Source of the DNA: Bin87 sp965204395
Lineage (GTDB): Bacteria; Chloroflexota; Dehalococcoidia; Lucifugimonadales; UBA3495
Direction of reading: 5' to 3'
DNA length: 64,000 bases
NCBI GenBank assembly: GCA_965204395.1
Contig: OZ241987.1
Span: 4,402,001 to 4,466,000, forward strand
Shown in pieces: positions 34,585 through 43,093 of the stretch. Below the pieces are notes generated by a model. It did not search any database and was not told the origin of the DNA. It saw nothing but the letters and a program-made list of their open reading frames with translations. Made by a program: the position numbers and the translations under genes. The stretch's first letter is position 1, and the number at the start of each line of letters is the position of its first letter.

Positions 34585-35619
34585 TCAGTGTTCGATGACC
34601 AACTTGCCGTAGAAGTCCCGGTCGTGCATGACCTGGTGCGCCTCGGCAACACCGTCCAACGGGAAGGTGCGACCGACGACTCCACGCAAGGCTCCCTGGT
34701 TGACCATCTTCATGGCGTCGGCCATGGTGCGGCGACTGCGTCCGCCGCTGCCCATGAGGTGCAGGGGCCGGCCGTGGAGGATAGACAGGTCCATTGGGGT
34801 GCGGCTGCCTGAGGTTACGCCGGTGATCACGAGGCGTCCCTCGTGCTTGAGGGAGAGCATGTTTTCGTGCCACACGTCCGCGCCAACGCAGTCGTACACC
34901 ACGTCGACACCCTGGCCGTCGGTGAGTTCACGGACCCTTTCGCTGACGCTGTCAACCTCGCGGTAGTTGACGACCTCGTCGGCTCCCCACTTCTTGGCTT
35001 CCTCCAGTTTCCAGTCGCTGCCGGCGGTGGTGATGACGCGGCAGCCCATCATCTTGGCGATCTGGATGCCCATGCTGCCCACGCCGGAGCCGGCGGCCTG
35101 GACGAGAACATCATCCCAAGGCTGGAGCTTGGCCTGAGTGATGAGGCAATGCCAGGAGGTGTGCAGGGCGATGGGCAGGGCAGCAGCCTCTGCGAAGGAC
35201 ATGTCGTCGGGGATGGTGTAGGAGTTGATGGCTGGTGCGACCACATACTCGGCGTGGCCACCGTCGAGGTCGACGCCGATGCGCTTCTGTCGAGCGCACC
35301 ACTGATCGTGTCCCGACGCGCAGTGCCCGCAAAGGTTGATGCCGCCGCACTTCACGCGGTTGTCCACGAGCACACGGTCGCCGACTTGCAGGTCGGTGCC
35401 GGCGTCGGGGCTGATCTGCACGACCTCGCCGGCCAGATCGCAGCCCAGAATATGGGGGAAACGGTTGCAGTTGCCGGCCCGCAGGTTGAGGTCGAGGTGG
35501 TTGAGGGCGCTGCCGCCGACGTGAATGAGGATTTCGCCGGGAGCGATTTCAGGATCAGGGCGGTCGCCGTAGGTAAGCACGTCGGTGCTGCCGGTTTGGT
35601 TGATGTACACGGCCTTCAT
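34585..35619 (-). CDS. Zinc-binding medium-chain dehydrogenase/reductase
   Basis: 344 residues; ATG at 35619 with GGAGGG upstream. HILGCDLAGEVV, a structural zinc loop CGGINLCGHCASGHDQWC and the nucleotide site VQAAGSGVGSMGIQIAKMMGCRVI are clear. The catalytic zinc Cys is replaced (GGSALNHLDLNLRAG), as in quinone oxidoreductase-like members. It is likely an NADPH-dependent enoyl or quinone reductase. The neighbouring FAH gene on the same strand may share a pathway. Confidence 0.85.
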   Translation of the reverse strand: MKAVYINQTGSTDVLTYGDRPDPEIAPGEILIHVGGSALNHLDLNLRAGNCNRFPHILGCDLAGEVVQISPDAGTDLQVGDRVLVDNRVKCGGINLCGHCASGHDQWCARQKRIGVDLDGGHAEYVVAPAINSYTIPDDMSFAEAAALPIALHTSWHCLITQAKLQPWDDVLVQAAGSGVGSMGIQIAKMMGCRVITTAGSDWKLEEAKKWGADEVVNYREVDSVSERVRELTDGQGVDVVYDCVGADVWHENMLSLKHEGRLVITGVTSGSRTPMDLSILHGRPLHLMGSGGRSRRTMADAMKMVNQGALRGVVGRTFPLDGVAEAHQVMHDRDFYGKLVIEH

Positions 35620-35740
35620 AAGGTTCCCTCCGTATTGCCAGTGGTGATTGCGGCAGTGTAATCGCGGCGCGGTGGGCAGGCAAATGGAACGGTGGTGCAT
35701 CAATCCCCTTGGGTTATAGTATGGGTAACAGGACGAGCAA

Positions 35741-36979
35741 ATGAATGAAGCCGCTATTGTCAATCGCGTGGAATTGCGTGACTTTAAAAGCATCTCGCGT
35801 TGCGATGTCTACCTTGGCCCGCTTACGGTTCTGGTAGGCCCCAACGGTGCTGGGAAGAGCAATTTTGTCGATGCACTACACTTCGCGTCGCAATCACTAG
35901 TCAAGCCACTTGGAGAGACCATACATGAGCGGGGAGGAATAGCCGAGGTGGTACGACGGTCTCCACATCCTCGAACCAGTTTCTCGATAACATGCGACTT
36001 TTCTCTCCCGGATGGAATCGGACACGGTCAATACGGCTTTGAAATAAAACGCACAAGCACAGGTGGTTTTGCGGTCGCTAGAGAATTTTGCGAAGTTCTC
36101 TACCCTGATTCCGAAAGACACGTTTCACGCTTTGAGGTAAACGAAGGACGTTTAGACAGCGTAGGCGTGCCCGAATTGCTCCCCAGGCCTTCGAGCGATC
36201 GCCTGCTTTTGACGAGCGCCAGCAACTCGGACGTGTTCTATCCCGTATATGACGCCTTGAGTGCGATGAGATTTTATCGATTTGCTCCCGATGTATTTCG
36301 AGCTCCGCAGCCGGTCGAAAATGACCCGTATTTGCACACGCATGACGGCCACAACCTTGCCAGTGTGCTCAACTTGATGGAGCGCGAAGCGAATCCTGCG
36401 TTTGAGCGCTTGCAACGATACATGCAGTCCATCGTTCCAGAATTGGACAGAGTGAACGTCCTCACGTTTCCCGAAGCCAACTTGATGCTAGTGGGGTTCA
36501 CGCACCAGTTCGGAGACCGGCAATCGCCGATTCAATTCACCGGGCGCAACATGTCGGACGGGACATTGCGTGCGTTGGCCATATTGACAGCCCTATTGCA
36601 AGTCAACCCAGATCAACGACGGCCGCTTGGTGGTGGCAAATATCCCCCCACATTCATCGCCATCGAGGAACCGGAAACCACGTTGCATCCCGCTGCCGCT
36701 GGGGTGTTGTGGGACGCTTTAACGGACGGCAGCGACCGGACGCAATTGATGGTCACGACGCAGAGCTCCGATTTGCTGGATCGTGATGACGTGCCAACGG
36801 ATTCCATCTTGGCAGTCGACATGGTCGCTGGCAAAACCGAAATCGGTCCGATTACCGAAAACAGTCGGAGATTATTGCAGGAACGATTAGCCACGCCGGG
36901 GGAACTCTTGCGTCAACGGAGGCTGTCCTCCAAGGAGCCGCTAACGTATCCACAGATGCCGGTCCGTTTCGACGCATGA
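35741..36979 (+). CDS. AAA-family ATPase (AAA15/OLD-like), candidate defence protein
   Basis: 412 residues. It starts ELRDFKSISRCDVYLGPLTVLVGPNGAGKSNF, with Walker A at 33-40. The ABC-type signature region is NMSDGTLRALA at 270-280 and Walker B FIAIEEPE at 305-312, followed by the D-loop-like TTLHPAA. This is the SMC/RecF-like ATPase found in OLD, RloC, AriA and AbiL-type systems. A nuclease domain is not fused to it. The next gene, overlapping by four bases (ATGA), encodes a TOPRIM-like protein. The AT content is higher than flanking genes, suggesting transfer. Confidence 0.85.
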   Translation: MNEAAIVNRVELRDFKSISRCDVYLGPLTVLVGPNGAGKSNFVDALHFASQSLVKPLGETIHERGGIAEVVRRSPHPRTSFSITCDFSLPDGIGHGQYGFEIKRTSTGGFAVAREFCEVLYPDSERHVSRFEVNEGRLDSVGVPELLPRPSSDRLLLTSASNSDVFYPVYDALSAMRFYRFAPDVFRAPQPVENDPYLHTHDGHNLASVLNLMEREANPAFERLQRYMQSIVPELDRVNVLTFPEANLMLVGFTHQFGDRQSPIQFTGRNMSDGTLRALAILTALLQVNPDQRRPLGGGKYPPTFIAIEEPETTLHPAAAGVLWDALTDGSDRTQLMVTTQSSDLLDRDDVPTDSILAVDMVAGKTEIGPITENSRRLLQERLATPGELLRQRRLSSKEPLTYPQMPVRFDA

Positions 36980-37569
36980 AGTTTCCCGTTTTTGCACCGA
37001 TCGTAGAAGGCCATGGCGAAGAGACGGCGATTCGCATACTCATAAACACCATCCTCGCCGCGATCAATTCGGAAATATATCCGGTGATCGTCGCTCCTTA
37101 CCGGGTTCCCTGGGGGAGGTTAGTAAACGTTGACGGGGAACTGGAACGCTATGTAGAGATGGCGATTTGCGACGGAGGTCCCGATACGAGACTGATCGTC
37201 GTTTTGGATGCCGACGATCGGTGTCCGGCTGAATTGGGTCCCATGTTGTTGGCGAGGTTGAACGCTCGATTCCCGAATAACCCGGCATCAGTGAATGTCG
37301 CTAACCGTGAATACGAAAGTTGGTTCGTGGCGAGTGCCGAATCGATTGCAAGACACGTCGGGTCTGCCCAGAGCTTTGAAATCCCATCTCCCATAGAAAC
37401 AATCAGAGATGCAAAAGGTTGGATTGGACGGAACGTCCTACACCGCAGCTATAAAGAAACGGCCGATCAGGCATCGTTTTCAAGTCGCATAGACGTCTCC
37501 CTGGCACGTGGCCGGTCTCATTCATTCAACCGGCTGTGCCTTGAGGTGCATCGGTTATTGGCCATCTAA
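36976..37569 (+). CDS. DUF4276-like protein with TOPRIM-type acidic motifs
   Basis: 197 residues. PIVEGHGEETAIRILI supplies a conserved Glu11, and LIVVLDADD supplies Asp78-x-Asp80, the arrangement of TOPRIM nuclease or primase cores. VANREYESWFVASAESI and AKGWI...LHRSYKETADQASF are DUF4276-typical. It is encoded in a four-base overlap with the ATPase, so the two proteins are probably made together. By analogy with AriA/AriB and AbiL it may be the effector of a two-protein anti-phage system (inference). Confidence 0.75.
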   Translation: MKFPVFAPIVEGHGEETAIRILINTILAAINSEIYPVIVAPYRVPWGRLVNVDGELERYVEMAICDGGPDTRLIVVLDADDRCPAELGPMLLARLNARFPNNPASVNVANREYESWFVASAESIARHVGSAQSFEIPSPIETIRDAKGWIGRNVLHRSYKETADQASFSSRIDVSLARGRSHSFNRLCLEVHRLLAI

Positions 37570-37647
37570 AGACACCGGAGCCTTCGATTCCTGCTACAAT
37601 CTGCGGCATTATTACCAGCAATTTTCTTGAGCTATGGAGGCTGACCT

Positions 37648-38700
37648 ATGCCCACGTTCACTCCCGAATATCTGCACAAGGCAGCGTCCGCAATTTACCA
37701 GGCCAAAGGGACGCCTGCGGAGGAGGCTGAGATCGTGGCCGCGCACCAGGTGAAAGCGAACCTGGTGGGGCACGACTCCCACGGCTGCATACACATACCG
37801 GAATACTGCGAGCGGATTGACCGGGGGCATATCGTGCCCGGCGCGCCTTTTGAGGTGCTGAGCGAGACCCCGACGACCGCCGTGGTTGACGGGCACTGGG
37901 GGTTTGGGTTCGTTGTAACGGAAAAGGCAACTCGCATGGCTATCGACAAGGCCAAGCAAAGTGGCGTCGCGGCTTTCACCATCCGCCGGCAGAGCCATAT
38001 TGGACGGCTGGGCGACTACCCAACGATTTGCGCGCAGGAGGGGATGATCGCCATCCTCACCGCCGACTCCGGCGCGGGGCCCAAAGCGGTTGCGCCGTTC
38101 GGAGGCAGAGCGCGGCGGCTGGGCACGAACCCGATCTGCATCGGCGTGCCGAGCAATCTGCCGGGGCAGGTGCTGCTGGACATGGCTACATCGGCCGTTG
38201 CCGCGGGCAAGATCGGGCTGGCGCGGAACCGAGGAGAACAGGTGCCGACGGGCTGGATTGTGGACAAGGACGGCAATCCGACGAACGACCCCAACGACTA
38301 CTCGGCCGGCGGAGCGATTCTGCCGGTGGGCGCGGACCAGGGCCACAAGGGGTTCGGCCTGTCGTTCATGGTGGAGATGTTCTCGGGGTTGCTGACGGGT
38401 CTGGGGTTCGGGATAGACCCGCAGGCGCGGCACAACGATGGCTGCTTCCTGGCGGTGTTTGACGTGTCCAAGTTCCGGCCTCTGGAGGACTTCAAACAGG
38501 AGATGACGGAGTTCGCCGAGTTCGTGAAGACTTCGCCGCCGGCCCACGGGTTCAGCGAGGTCTTATATCCCGGGGAGATCGAATACCGGACAGAGTTGGA
38601 GCGCCGGGAGAACGGCATCTTCATTGAGGATGAGACCTGGCGGCAGATCACCGAGTTGATGGAAGAGGTTGGGGTCGCGGAGGCGGTGGGCCAACCCTGA
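37648..38700 (+). CDS. Ldh_2 family NAD(P)-dependent 2-hydroxyacid dehydrogenase
   Basis: 350 residues; GGAGG precedes the ATG. VGHDSHGCIHIPEYCERI, RRQSHIGRLGDYPTICAQEGM with catalytic His, and GGRARRLGTNPICIGVP are family motifs shared by malate, lactate, ureidoglycolate and sulfolactate (ComC) dehydrogenases. The C-terminal GEIEYRTELERRENGIFI closes the domain. It is followed 47 bases later by a TauE/SafE exporter. A sulfolactate role is possible given the ComDE-like genes at 52.6-54 kb, but not proven. Confidence 0.85.
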   Translation: MPTFTPEYLHKAASAIYQAKGTPAEEAEIVAAHQVKANLVGHDSHGCIHIPEYCERIDRGHIVPGAPFEVLSETPTTAVVDGHWGFGFVVTEKATRMAIDKAKQSGVAAFTIRRQSHIGRLGDYPTICAQEGMIAILTADSGAGPKAVAPFGGRARRLGTNPICIGVPSNLPGQVLLDMATSAVAAGKIGLARNRGEQVPTGWIVDKDGNPTNDPNDYSAGGAILPVGADQGHKGFGLSFMVEMFSGLLTGLGFGIDPQARHNDGCFLAVFDVSKFRPLEDFKQEMTEFAEFVKTSPPAHGFSEVLYPGEIEYRTELERRENGIFIEDETWRQITELMEEVGVAEAVGQP

Positions 38701-38747
38701 CGGACGAGCGAGCCAACATAGGTCCGGGTCGGGGAGGGAGGTAAGGC

Positions 38748-39590
38748 ATGCTTCTCTCCGATTTAGGAGTGCCGTCAAACCTGGCGGTGTGGTTGGCCGC
38801 GCTGCTACTGGGGCTGTCGCTTTTCATTGGCCTGCTGGGCGGTCTGATAGGGTTATCGCTAGGGACCATGCGGCTGCCGGCGATGCTGATGCTGGGAGTG
38901 CCGCTGCCGATGGCGGCGAGTGCGAATATCTTCGTGAGCAGCGTGGTGGGCGTCGCCGGCAGTTATCGCCACTTCCGGGACGGGCGGGTGAAGTTGCGGC
39001 TGGTTGCCATCATCGGTATCCCGGCGTTTGTTGCCGGGTTCTTGGGTGGCTATTTCAGCAATCAGGCGCCAGTCAACCTGCTAATCGGGGTAGCCGGTGT
39101 CCTCATTCTCTGGCAGGGCATAGAGTTGGCTCTGTTGGCCTACCGCCGGCGCCGCGACTCCCGTTCTGACCAAGCGTCGGATGACCAATTGGACGGTTCC
39201 GTCGGCCAATTCACCATTGCGCGGACCATTGGCGGCGCGGGGGCGAGCTTCGGAGTCGGATTAATGGCGGGCGCCATTGGCCTGGTGCTGGGCAGCGTCC
39301 GCCTCCCGCTGATAATCCGCATGCTGCGGGTAGATCCCAGGATCGCTGCCGGCAGCAACCTGTTCATCGGGATGGCTATGGGTGCTCTCGGATGGTTGGG
39401 TCATGTGCTGCACACTCGTCCAGATTTGCCGCTTTTGGCGATACTGTTGGCTCCGGCCATCGTGGGCAGCTATTTCGGCGCCAAATTCACGGGCCGGATC
39501 AGCGTCAACCTGCTGCTTCTGGTGATGGGCTCACTGCTAACCGCATCCGGTTGCATGATGCTGTGGCGGGCGGCGACCGCGCTGTTCTAA
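38748..39590 (+). CDS. TauE/SafE family sulfite/organosulfonate exporter-like membrane protein
   Basis: 280 residues with about eight hydrophobic segments in two related halves. GGLIGLSLGTMRLPAMLMLGVPLPMAASANIF and AGAIGLVLGSVRLPLIIRMLRVDPRIAAGSNLF are the paired TauE repeats. The linker (YRRRRDSRSDQASDDQL) is cytoplasmic by charge. The family exports sulfite, sulfoacetate and related anions across the inner membrane. The next gene starts nine bases after its stop. Confidence 0.85.
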   Translation: MLLSDLGVPSNLAVWLAALLLGLSLFIGLLGGLIGLSLGTMRLPAMLMLGVPLPMAASANIFVSSVVGVAGSYRHFRDGRVKLRLVAIIGIPAFVAGFLGGYFSNQAPVNLLIGVAGVLILWQGIELALLAYRRRRDSRSDQASDDQLDGSVGQFTIARTIGGAGASFGVGLMAGAIGLVLGSVRLPLIIRMLRVDPRIAAGSNLFIGMAMGALGWLGHVLHTRPDLPLLAILLAPAIVGSYFGAKFTGRISVNLLLLVMGSLLTASGCMMLWRAATALF

Positions 39591-39598
39591 CGTGCAAG

Positions 39599-40843
39599 AT
39601 GGATGAACTAAACGCGAGACCTGACCTTGAGCACAATCTTTCGTTAGGACGCAGGCTGGCGGAGGTGGCCTGGGCTTTCCTGCTGTTGGGTTGGATAGCG
39701 TTTGGCGGACCGCAGGCGCACATTGCCCTGCTGCAGGAACGCTTCGTGGCACGGCGCCGCTGGCTGGACGAACAACGTTTCGTGGAACTGCTGGGCCTGG
39801 GTCAGGGATTGCCCGGCCCTACTTCGACCCAAATGGTGGTGGCCGTCGGCACCGCTCGGGCCGGGCCGCTTGGGGGCCTGCTGGCCTTTCTGCTCTTTCT
39901 GTATCCGGCGGCGACGATCATGGCTCTGGCTGGGCTGGGCGTCACTACGTTCCTGGACGAAGGGGAACGCCCGTTGTGGCTGGACGGAGTGCAGCCGGCG
40001 ACAGTAGCTTTGGTGGCGGTAGCGGCGTGGAGGTTGGGAGTGGCGGTGGTCAACACACGGCTGACCATGGGCTTGATGCTCTTTGGGGCAGTGGTAACCA
40101 TACTGGTGCGCCAACCGTGGGCCTTTCCGGCTGCCCTGGCCCTGGGCGGGTTGGTAACAGCGGTAGCGCTGCGGTCTCAGAGACGCGATGCCATCGACCC
40201 GGCGGGAAGTATCCCCCTGGACAACCTGGGAATCTCCCGGGTGGTGGGCGGCCTGCTGCTCGTGGTGTTCTTTGGGTTGCTGGGCGCGCTGATCCTGGCG
40301 CGGTTGACGCTGGACTGGTCGTGGTTGCAAATCCTGGAGTCCTTCTACCGTACCGGATCGCTGATTTTTGGCGGCGGGCAGGTGGTATTGCCCATGCTGA
40401 GCGCCGAGGTGGTGGAACCCGGCTGGGTGACGCAACAGGAGTTCCTGGATGGGTTGGCGTTGATGCTGGCACTGCCCGGCCCCCTGTTCAGCTTCAGCGC
40501 GTACCTGGGAGCAGTAGCCGGCGGCGTTCCCGGGCTGATGCTGGCCTTTGTGGGTCTCTTCCTGCCGGGAGTGATGATTATCTTCGGGGTGCTGCCCTTC
40601 TGGGAGCACGTACGGCGCTATCCGTGGGTGCGTATAGCCCTGACGGGGGTCAATGCCACTGCGATCGGCCTGGTGGTGGGCGTGGTGTTCCTGCTGTGGG
40701 AGCGGGCCGAACCGAGCGCCGCGGGTGCCGTAATTGCCCTGCTGGCCTTCGGGTCGGTGATGTTCTTCCGGGTGCCGGCGCCGCTGGTGATAATCGGCGC
40801 CGGGGTGCTGGGCTGGATTTTCGGTTGGGCGGGGCTGTTGTAA
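39599..40843 (+). CDS. chrA: Chromate transporter family (ChrA) membrane protein
   Basis: 414 residues. Two CHR domains are visible. The first has LLLGWIAFGGPQAHIALLQERFV and GLGQGLPGPTSTQMVVAVG. The second has FYRTGSLIFGGGQVVLPMLSAEVV and GLALMLALPGPLFSFSAYLGAV. About 12 hydrophobic segments. The family exports chromate and may move sulfate-like anions. Tight linkage to the TauE/SafE gene suggests joint handling of oxyanions. The ATG was chosen because it follows the upstream stop; longer in-frame upstream sequence overlaps that gene. Confidence 0.9.
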   Translation: MDELNARPDLEHNLSLGRRLAEVAWAFLLLGWIAFGGPQAHIALLQERFVARRRWLDEQRFVELLGLGQGLPGPTSTQMVVAVGTARAGPLGGLLAFLLFLYPAATIMALAGLGVTTFLDEGERPLWLDGVQPATVALVAVAAWRLGVAVVNTRLTMGLMLFGAVVTILVRQPWAFPAALALGGLVTAVALRSQRRDAIDPAGSIPLDNLGISRVVGGLLLVVFFGLLGALILARLTLDWSWLQILESFYRTGSLIFGGGQVVLPMLSAEVVEPGWVTQQEFLDGLALMLALPGPLFSFSAYLGAVAGGVPGLMLAFVGLFLPGVMIIFGVLPFWEHVRRYPWVRIALTGVNATAIGLVVGVVFLLWERAEPSAAGAVIALLAFGSVMFFRVPAPLVIIGAGVLGWIFGWAGLL

Positions 40844-40910
40844 AACCCGTTCTTTGAGGTCGGAGCACTCGGATCACGGCGCATTGGCAACCGCTCCCCA
40901 GCGATCACCA

Positions 40911-40947
40911 ATAAAAACGGGTTCGACCCCGGGAAGCCGAACCCGTT
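40911..40947 (-). terminator. Intrinsic terminator for minus-strand gene
   Basis: Stem AACGGGTTCG/CGAACCCGTT with a 12-base loop. On the minus strand the stem is followed by TTTTAT, after the stop of the gene at 40983. Confidence 0.75.
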
Positions 40948-40982
40948 GGTCGTCTATGCGCTAGTATCGGCGTTTCGCCTAG

Positions 40983-41426
40983 CTAACCCCGATTGTGGGT
41001 CTTGGTCTCGGCCCATGCGACGATGTGGGGAATGGCCGCGTCAACGTCACGCTGGTCGACGGCGCGAGCGGTGGATTGAGCTTCGCACCCCAGCAGCATG
41101 ATGGGCAAGCGGTTCTGGATTTTATCGAGCGTCCAAGCCAGGGGGTCTCCCTCAGCGGTGAAGTCGAGCTCCAAGCGGACGTTCTTGTCGATGGTCTTAT
41201 TGCGATAGTGATAGTGCGGCCCGATTCGGAAGCAGTCAAATCGCAGGAGTTCCTTGTCGTCGCCCTCGATGTCGTTTCCGTACACGTGGATGCAGATGCC
41301 CTCATCGCTCATCGCGCCCACGTCGGTGCGGTACACCAAACCAAAGGTAACTGCGCCGGCCGAGATCAGTTCCTCGCCGCCCCCGGTAGATCCTCCCATC
41401 TGTGCGTGCATAGCTTGTTGCGTCAT
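40983..41426 (-). CDS. Conserved hypothetical protein
   Basis: 147 residues; ATG with GGGAGGA upstream. VTFGLVYRTDVGAMSDEGICIHVYG, DKELLRFDCFRIGPHYHYRNKT and PLAWTLDKIQNRLPIMLLGC suggest a conserved beta-rich domain of about 100 residues with several His. The family is not named with confidence. It has its own terminator, so it is probably a single-gene unit. Confidence 0.6.
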   Translation of the reverse strand: MTQQAMHAQMGGSTGGGEELISAGAVTFGLVYRTDVGAMSDEGICIHVYGNDIEGDDKELLRFDCFRIGPHYHYRNKTIDKNVRLELDFTAEGDPLAWTLDKIQNRLPIMLLGCEAQSTARAVDQRDVDAAIPHIVAWAETKTHNRG

Positions 41427-41552
41427 CGATCCATCCTCCCTTTACCGAACCGGCGCGAGTCTGCAACTGGCGTCGATCCGTTGATTTATCGCGATTATAC
41501 CTTGCTCAACAGTCGTCGAAAACCCGGCGTACTGAGACAACAATGCGACGAA

Positions 41553-42287
41553 TCAGCCCGCTGGATCGCCTTCCGCGCGCAATTTCACCAACAGGGGGAT
41601 AGAGCGTATCTTGCGCTCGTCGAGGTCTTCCCAGTAGATGCCCCGGGGTCGCGGGAGATCCCCAGAACCTTGATCGCACCGGATAACCTCATCGACGGTG
41701 ATTACGACGTCCAATGGTACGTCGTGTTGCGTCCACGGTAGTTCCTCGTCGAGCACCTGCATGGGATGGACGGTACTGATTACGGGAGTTTGCGGCGTGA
41801 GGACACCGGCGGCAGCGGCCAGACCGTACTCCAGGTCGGCAAAGCCGCCGCCTTTGCCGATGCGCACGCCTTGGCGGTTTACCGCGACCGAGCCCGAAAC
41901 CACCAGATCGACGGGTTGCATCTCGGAGACGTAGACCGGCCGGCCGACCCTGAATGCGCCGGATATGGTGGATGCCTTTTTGGGGTCCACTTCCGGACGG
42001 GTGGGATCAAGTTCGATGAAAACCCGCTCGTCCTTCAGGCGGGGCACGGCCATGTAGAGCAGCTTACCCTGTTCCAACGCGAGTTGGCGAAGAGGACGCT
42101 GAGGCTGGTCGGGGTTGCTCTTGACGGCGCGGGCGGCCTGCCATTCAGGCAGTTCAGTCACCTGCAGGGCGGCTTCGTCGCAGCCGATGAAATGAGGGAT
42201 CCTGTCGTGAACGGACCTGCCGCGGACGACGCGGGCGGTCTCCAGCGCCGTCCAGACTTCTTCGCGTATTGCCCATTTATCGCGCAT
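41553..42287 (-). CDS. 5-formyltetrahydrofolate cyclo-ligase-like protein
   Basis: 244 residues. KSNPDQPQRPLRQLALEQGK replaces the usual Lys/Arg ATP loop. LVVSGSVAVNRQGVRIGKGGGFADLEYGL is the signature of the MTHFS family, and the end TQHDVPLDVVITVDEVIRC matches the variant group related to vertebrate MTHFSD. True cyclo-ligases convert 5-formyl-THF to 5,10-methenyl-THF with ATP. Members of this longer group are less certain. It lies seven bases after a Yip1-like membrane protein gene and may be co-transcribed with it. Confidence 0.8.
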   Translation of the reverse strand: MRDKWAIREEVWTALETARVVRGRSVHDRIPHFIGCDEAALQVTELPEWQAARAVKSNPDQPQRPLRQLALEQGKLLYMAVPRLKDERVFIELDPTRPEVDPKKASTISGAFRVGRPVYVSEMQPVDLVVSGSVAVNRQGVRIGKGGGFADLEYGLAAAAGVLTPQTPVISTVHPMQVLDEELPWTQHDVPLDVVITVDEVIRCDQGSGDLPRPRGIYWEDLDERKIRSIPLLVKLRAEGDPAG

Positions 42288-42293
42288 GATTCC

Positions 42294-42893
42294 TCAGATC
42301 CGAGACAACAATCCCCGAGCGGCGCTTTCAACTGCTGGGGCGTCCGGTCCACCCAGCAAAGCCGTCTGGATAATCACGATTATGATCCACGGGATGAAGC
42401 CAATGACCGCAGACAGGAGGACCGCTCCGATGGCCCGACCGGTGGACTCGAAGTCCAAAGCCTGGCGCACTGCGACGGTCATGGCCGCGACCGTCCAACA
42501 GAAACCGATCACGGGGAAGAGATTGCCAATTGCCGGTATGAACGACAATACGGAGAGGACACCGGGGGTATAGGCGAATCCCATGACGCGGCCCAATTCT
42601 CCCCAACTGGTTTCCGTGTCCCCAGTCCTCAACATTCTTCCGCCCACCCAGTACATCACGGTTACCCAAAGCGCCCACCGGATGATGCCGAAAACCAGGC
42701 CGCCGATAATTCCCAGCACAATTCCGAGCACAGCGGAGCCCTGCATCAATCCACCGACGACTCCGCCGATGACTCCGCACAGAGTTACGATCAGGACGAC
42801 GACCACGGCCTGGCCGAGCGCACCCTGGTCCTGTTCGATTTCCTCGTAGGTTTGGCGGTTGAAAAACGCCGCGCCGATCATTCTTTGAATCAT
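42294..42893 (-). CDS. Yip1-like membrane protein
   Basis: 199 residues with five hydrophobic segments. MIQRMIGAAFFNRQTYEEIEQDQGALGQA is the usual cytoplasmic start of bacterial Yip1-domain proteins, followed by VVVVLIVTLCGVIGGVVGGL and WGELGRVMGFAYTPGVLSVL. Function in bacteria is unknown. Adjacent to the cyclo-ligase-like gene. Confidence 0.75.
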   Translation of the reverse strand: MIQRMIGAAFFNRQTYEEIEQDQGALGQAVVVVLIVTLCGVIGGVVGGLMQGSAVLGIVLGIIGGLVFGIIRWALWVTVMYWVGGRMLRTGDTETSWGELGRVMGFAYTPGVLSVLSFIPAIGNLFPVIGFCWTVAAMTVAVRQALDFESTGRAIGAVLLSAVIGFIPWIIIVIIQTALLGGPDAPAVESAARGLLSRI

Positions 42894-43016
42894 GCTCTCA
42901 CCTCAGTGGCCGGTTAGGTGTTTAGGAATGGAGTCGCCACGTTGGACTGCCAAACATTATAGTCAACCAGACCCTGGGGCCACCAATAGAGAAATGACAC
43001 GATTCGACCAGTTTTC

Positions 43017-43045
43017 TTTACATTCCAGAGGCGCCCGCTTACGAT
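43017..43045 (+). promoter_or_regulatory. Putative sigma70-type promoter for lysS
   Basis: TTTACA and TACGAT separated by 17 bases, 48 bases upstream of the GTG start of lysS. Inferred by eye. Confidence 0.5.
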
Positions 43046-43093
43046 AAATAACGATGCCTCATCCGCAACTAAAGGAAGCCTTTTAGCATCACC

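Noticed and set aside
39691..40857. 388-codon plus-strand frame
   Set aside because: Alternative frame of the ChrA gene; Gly/Arg-rich with no conserved pattern.
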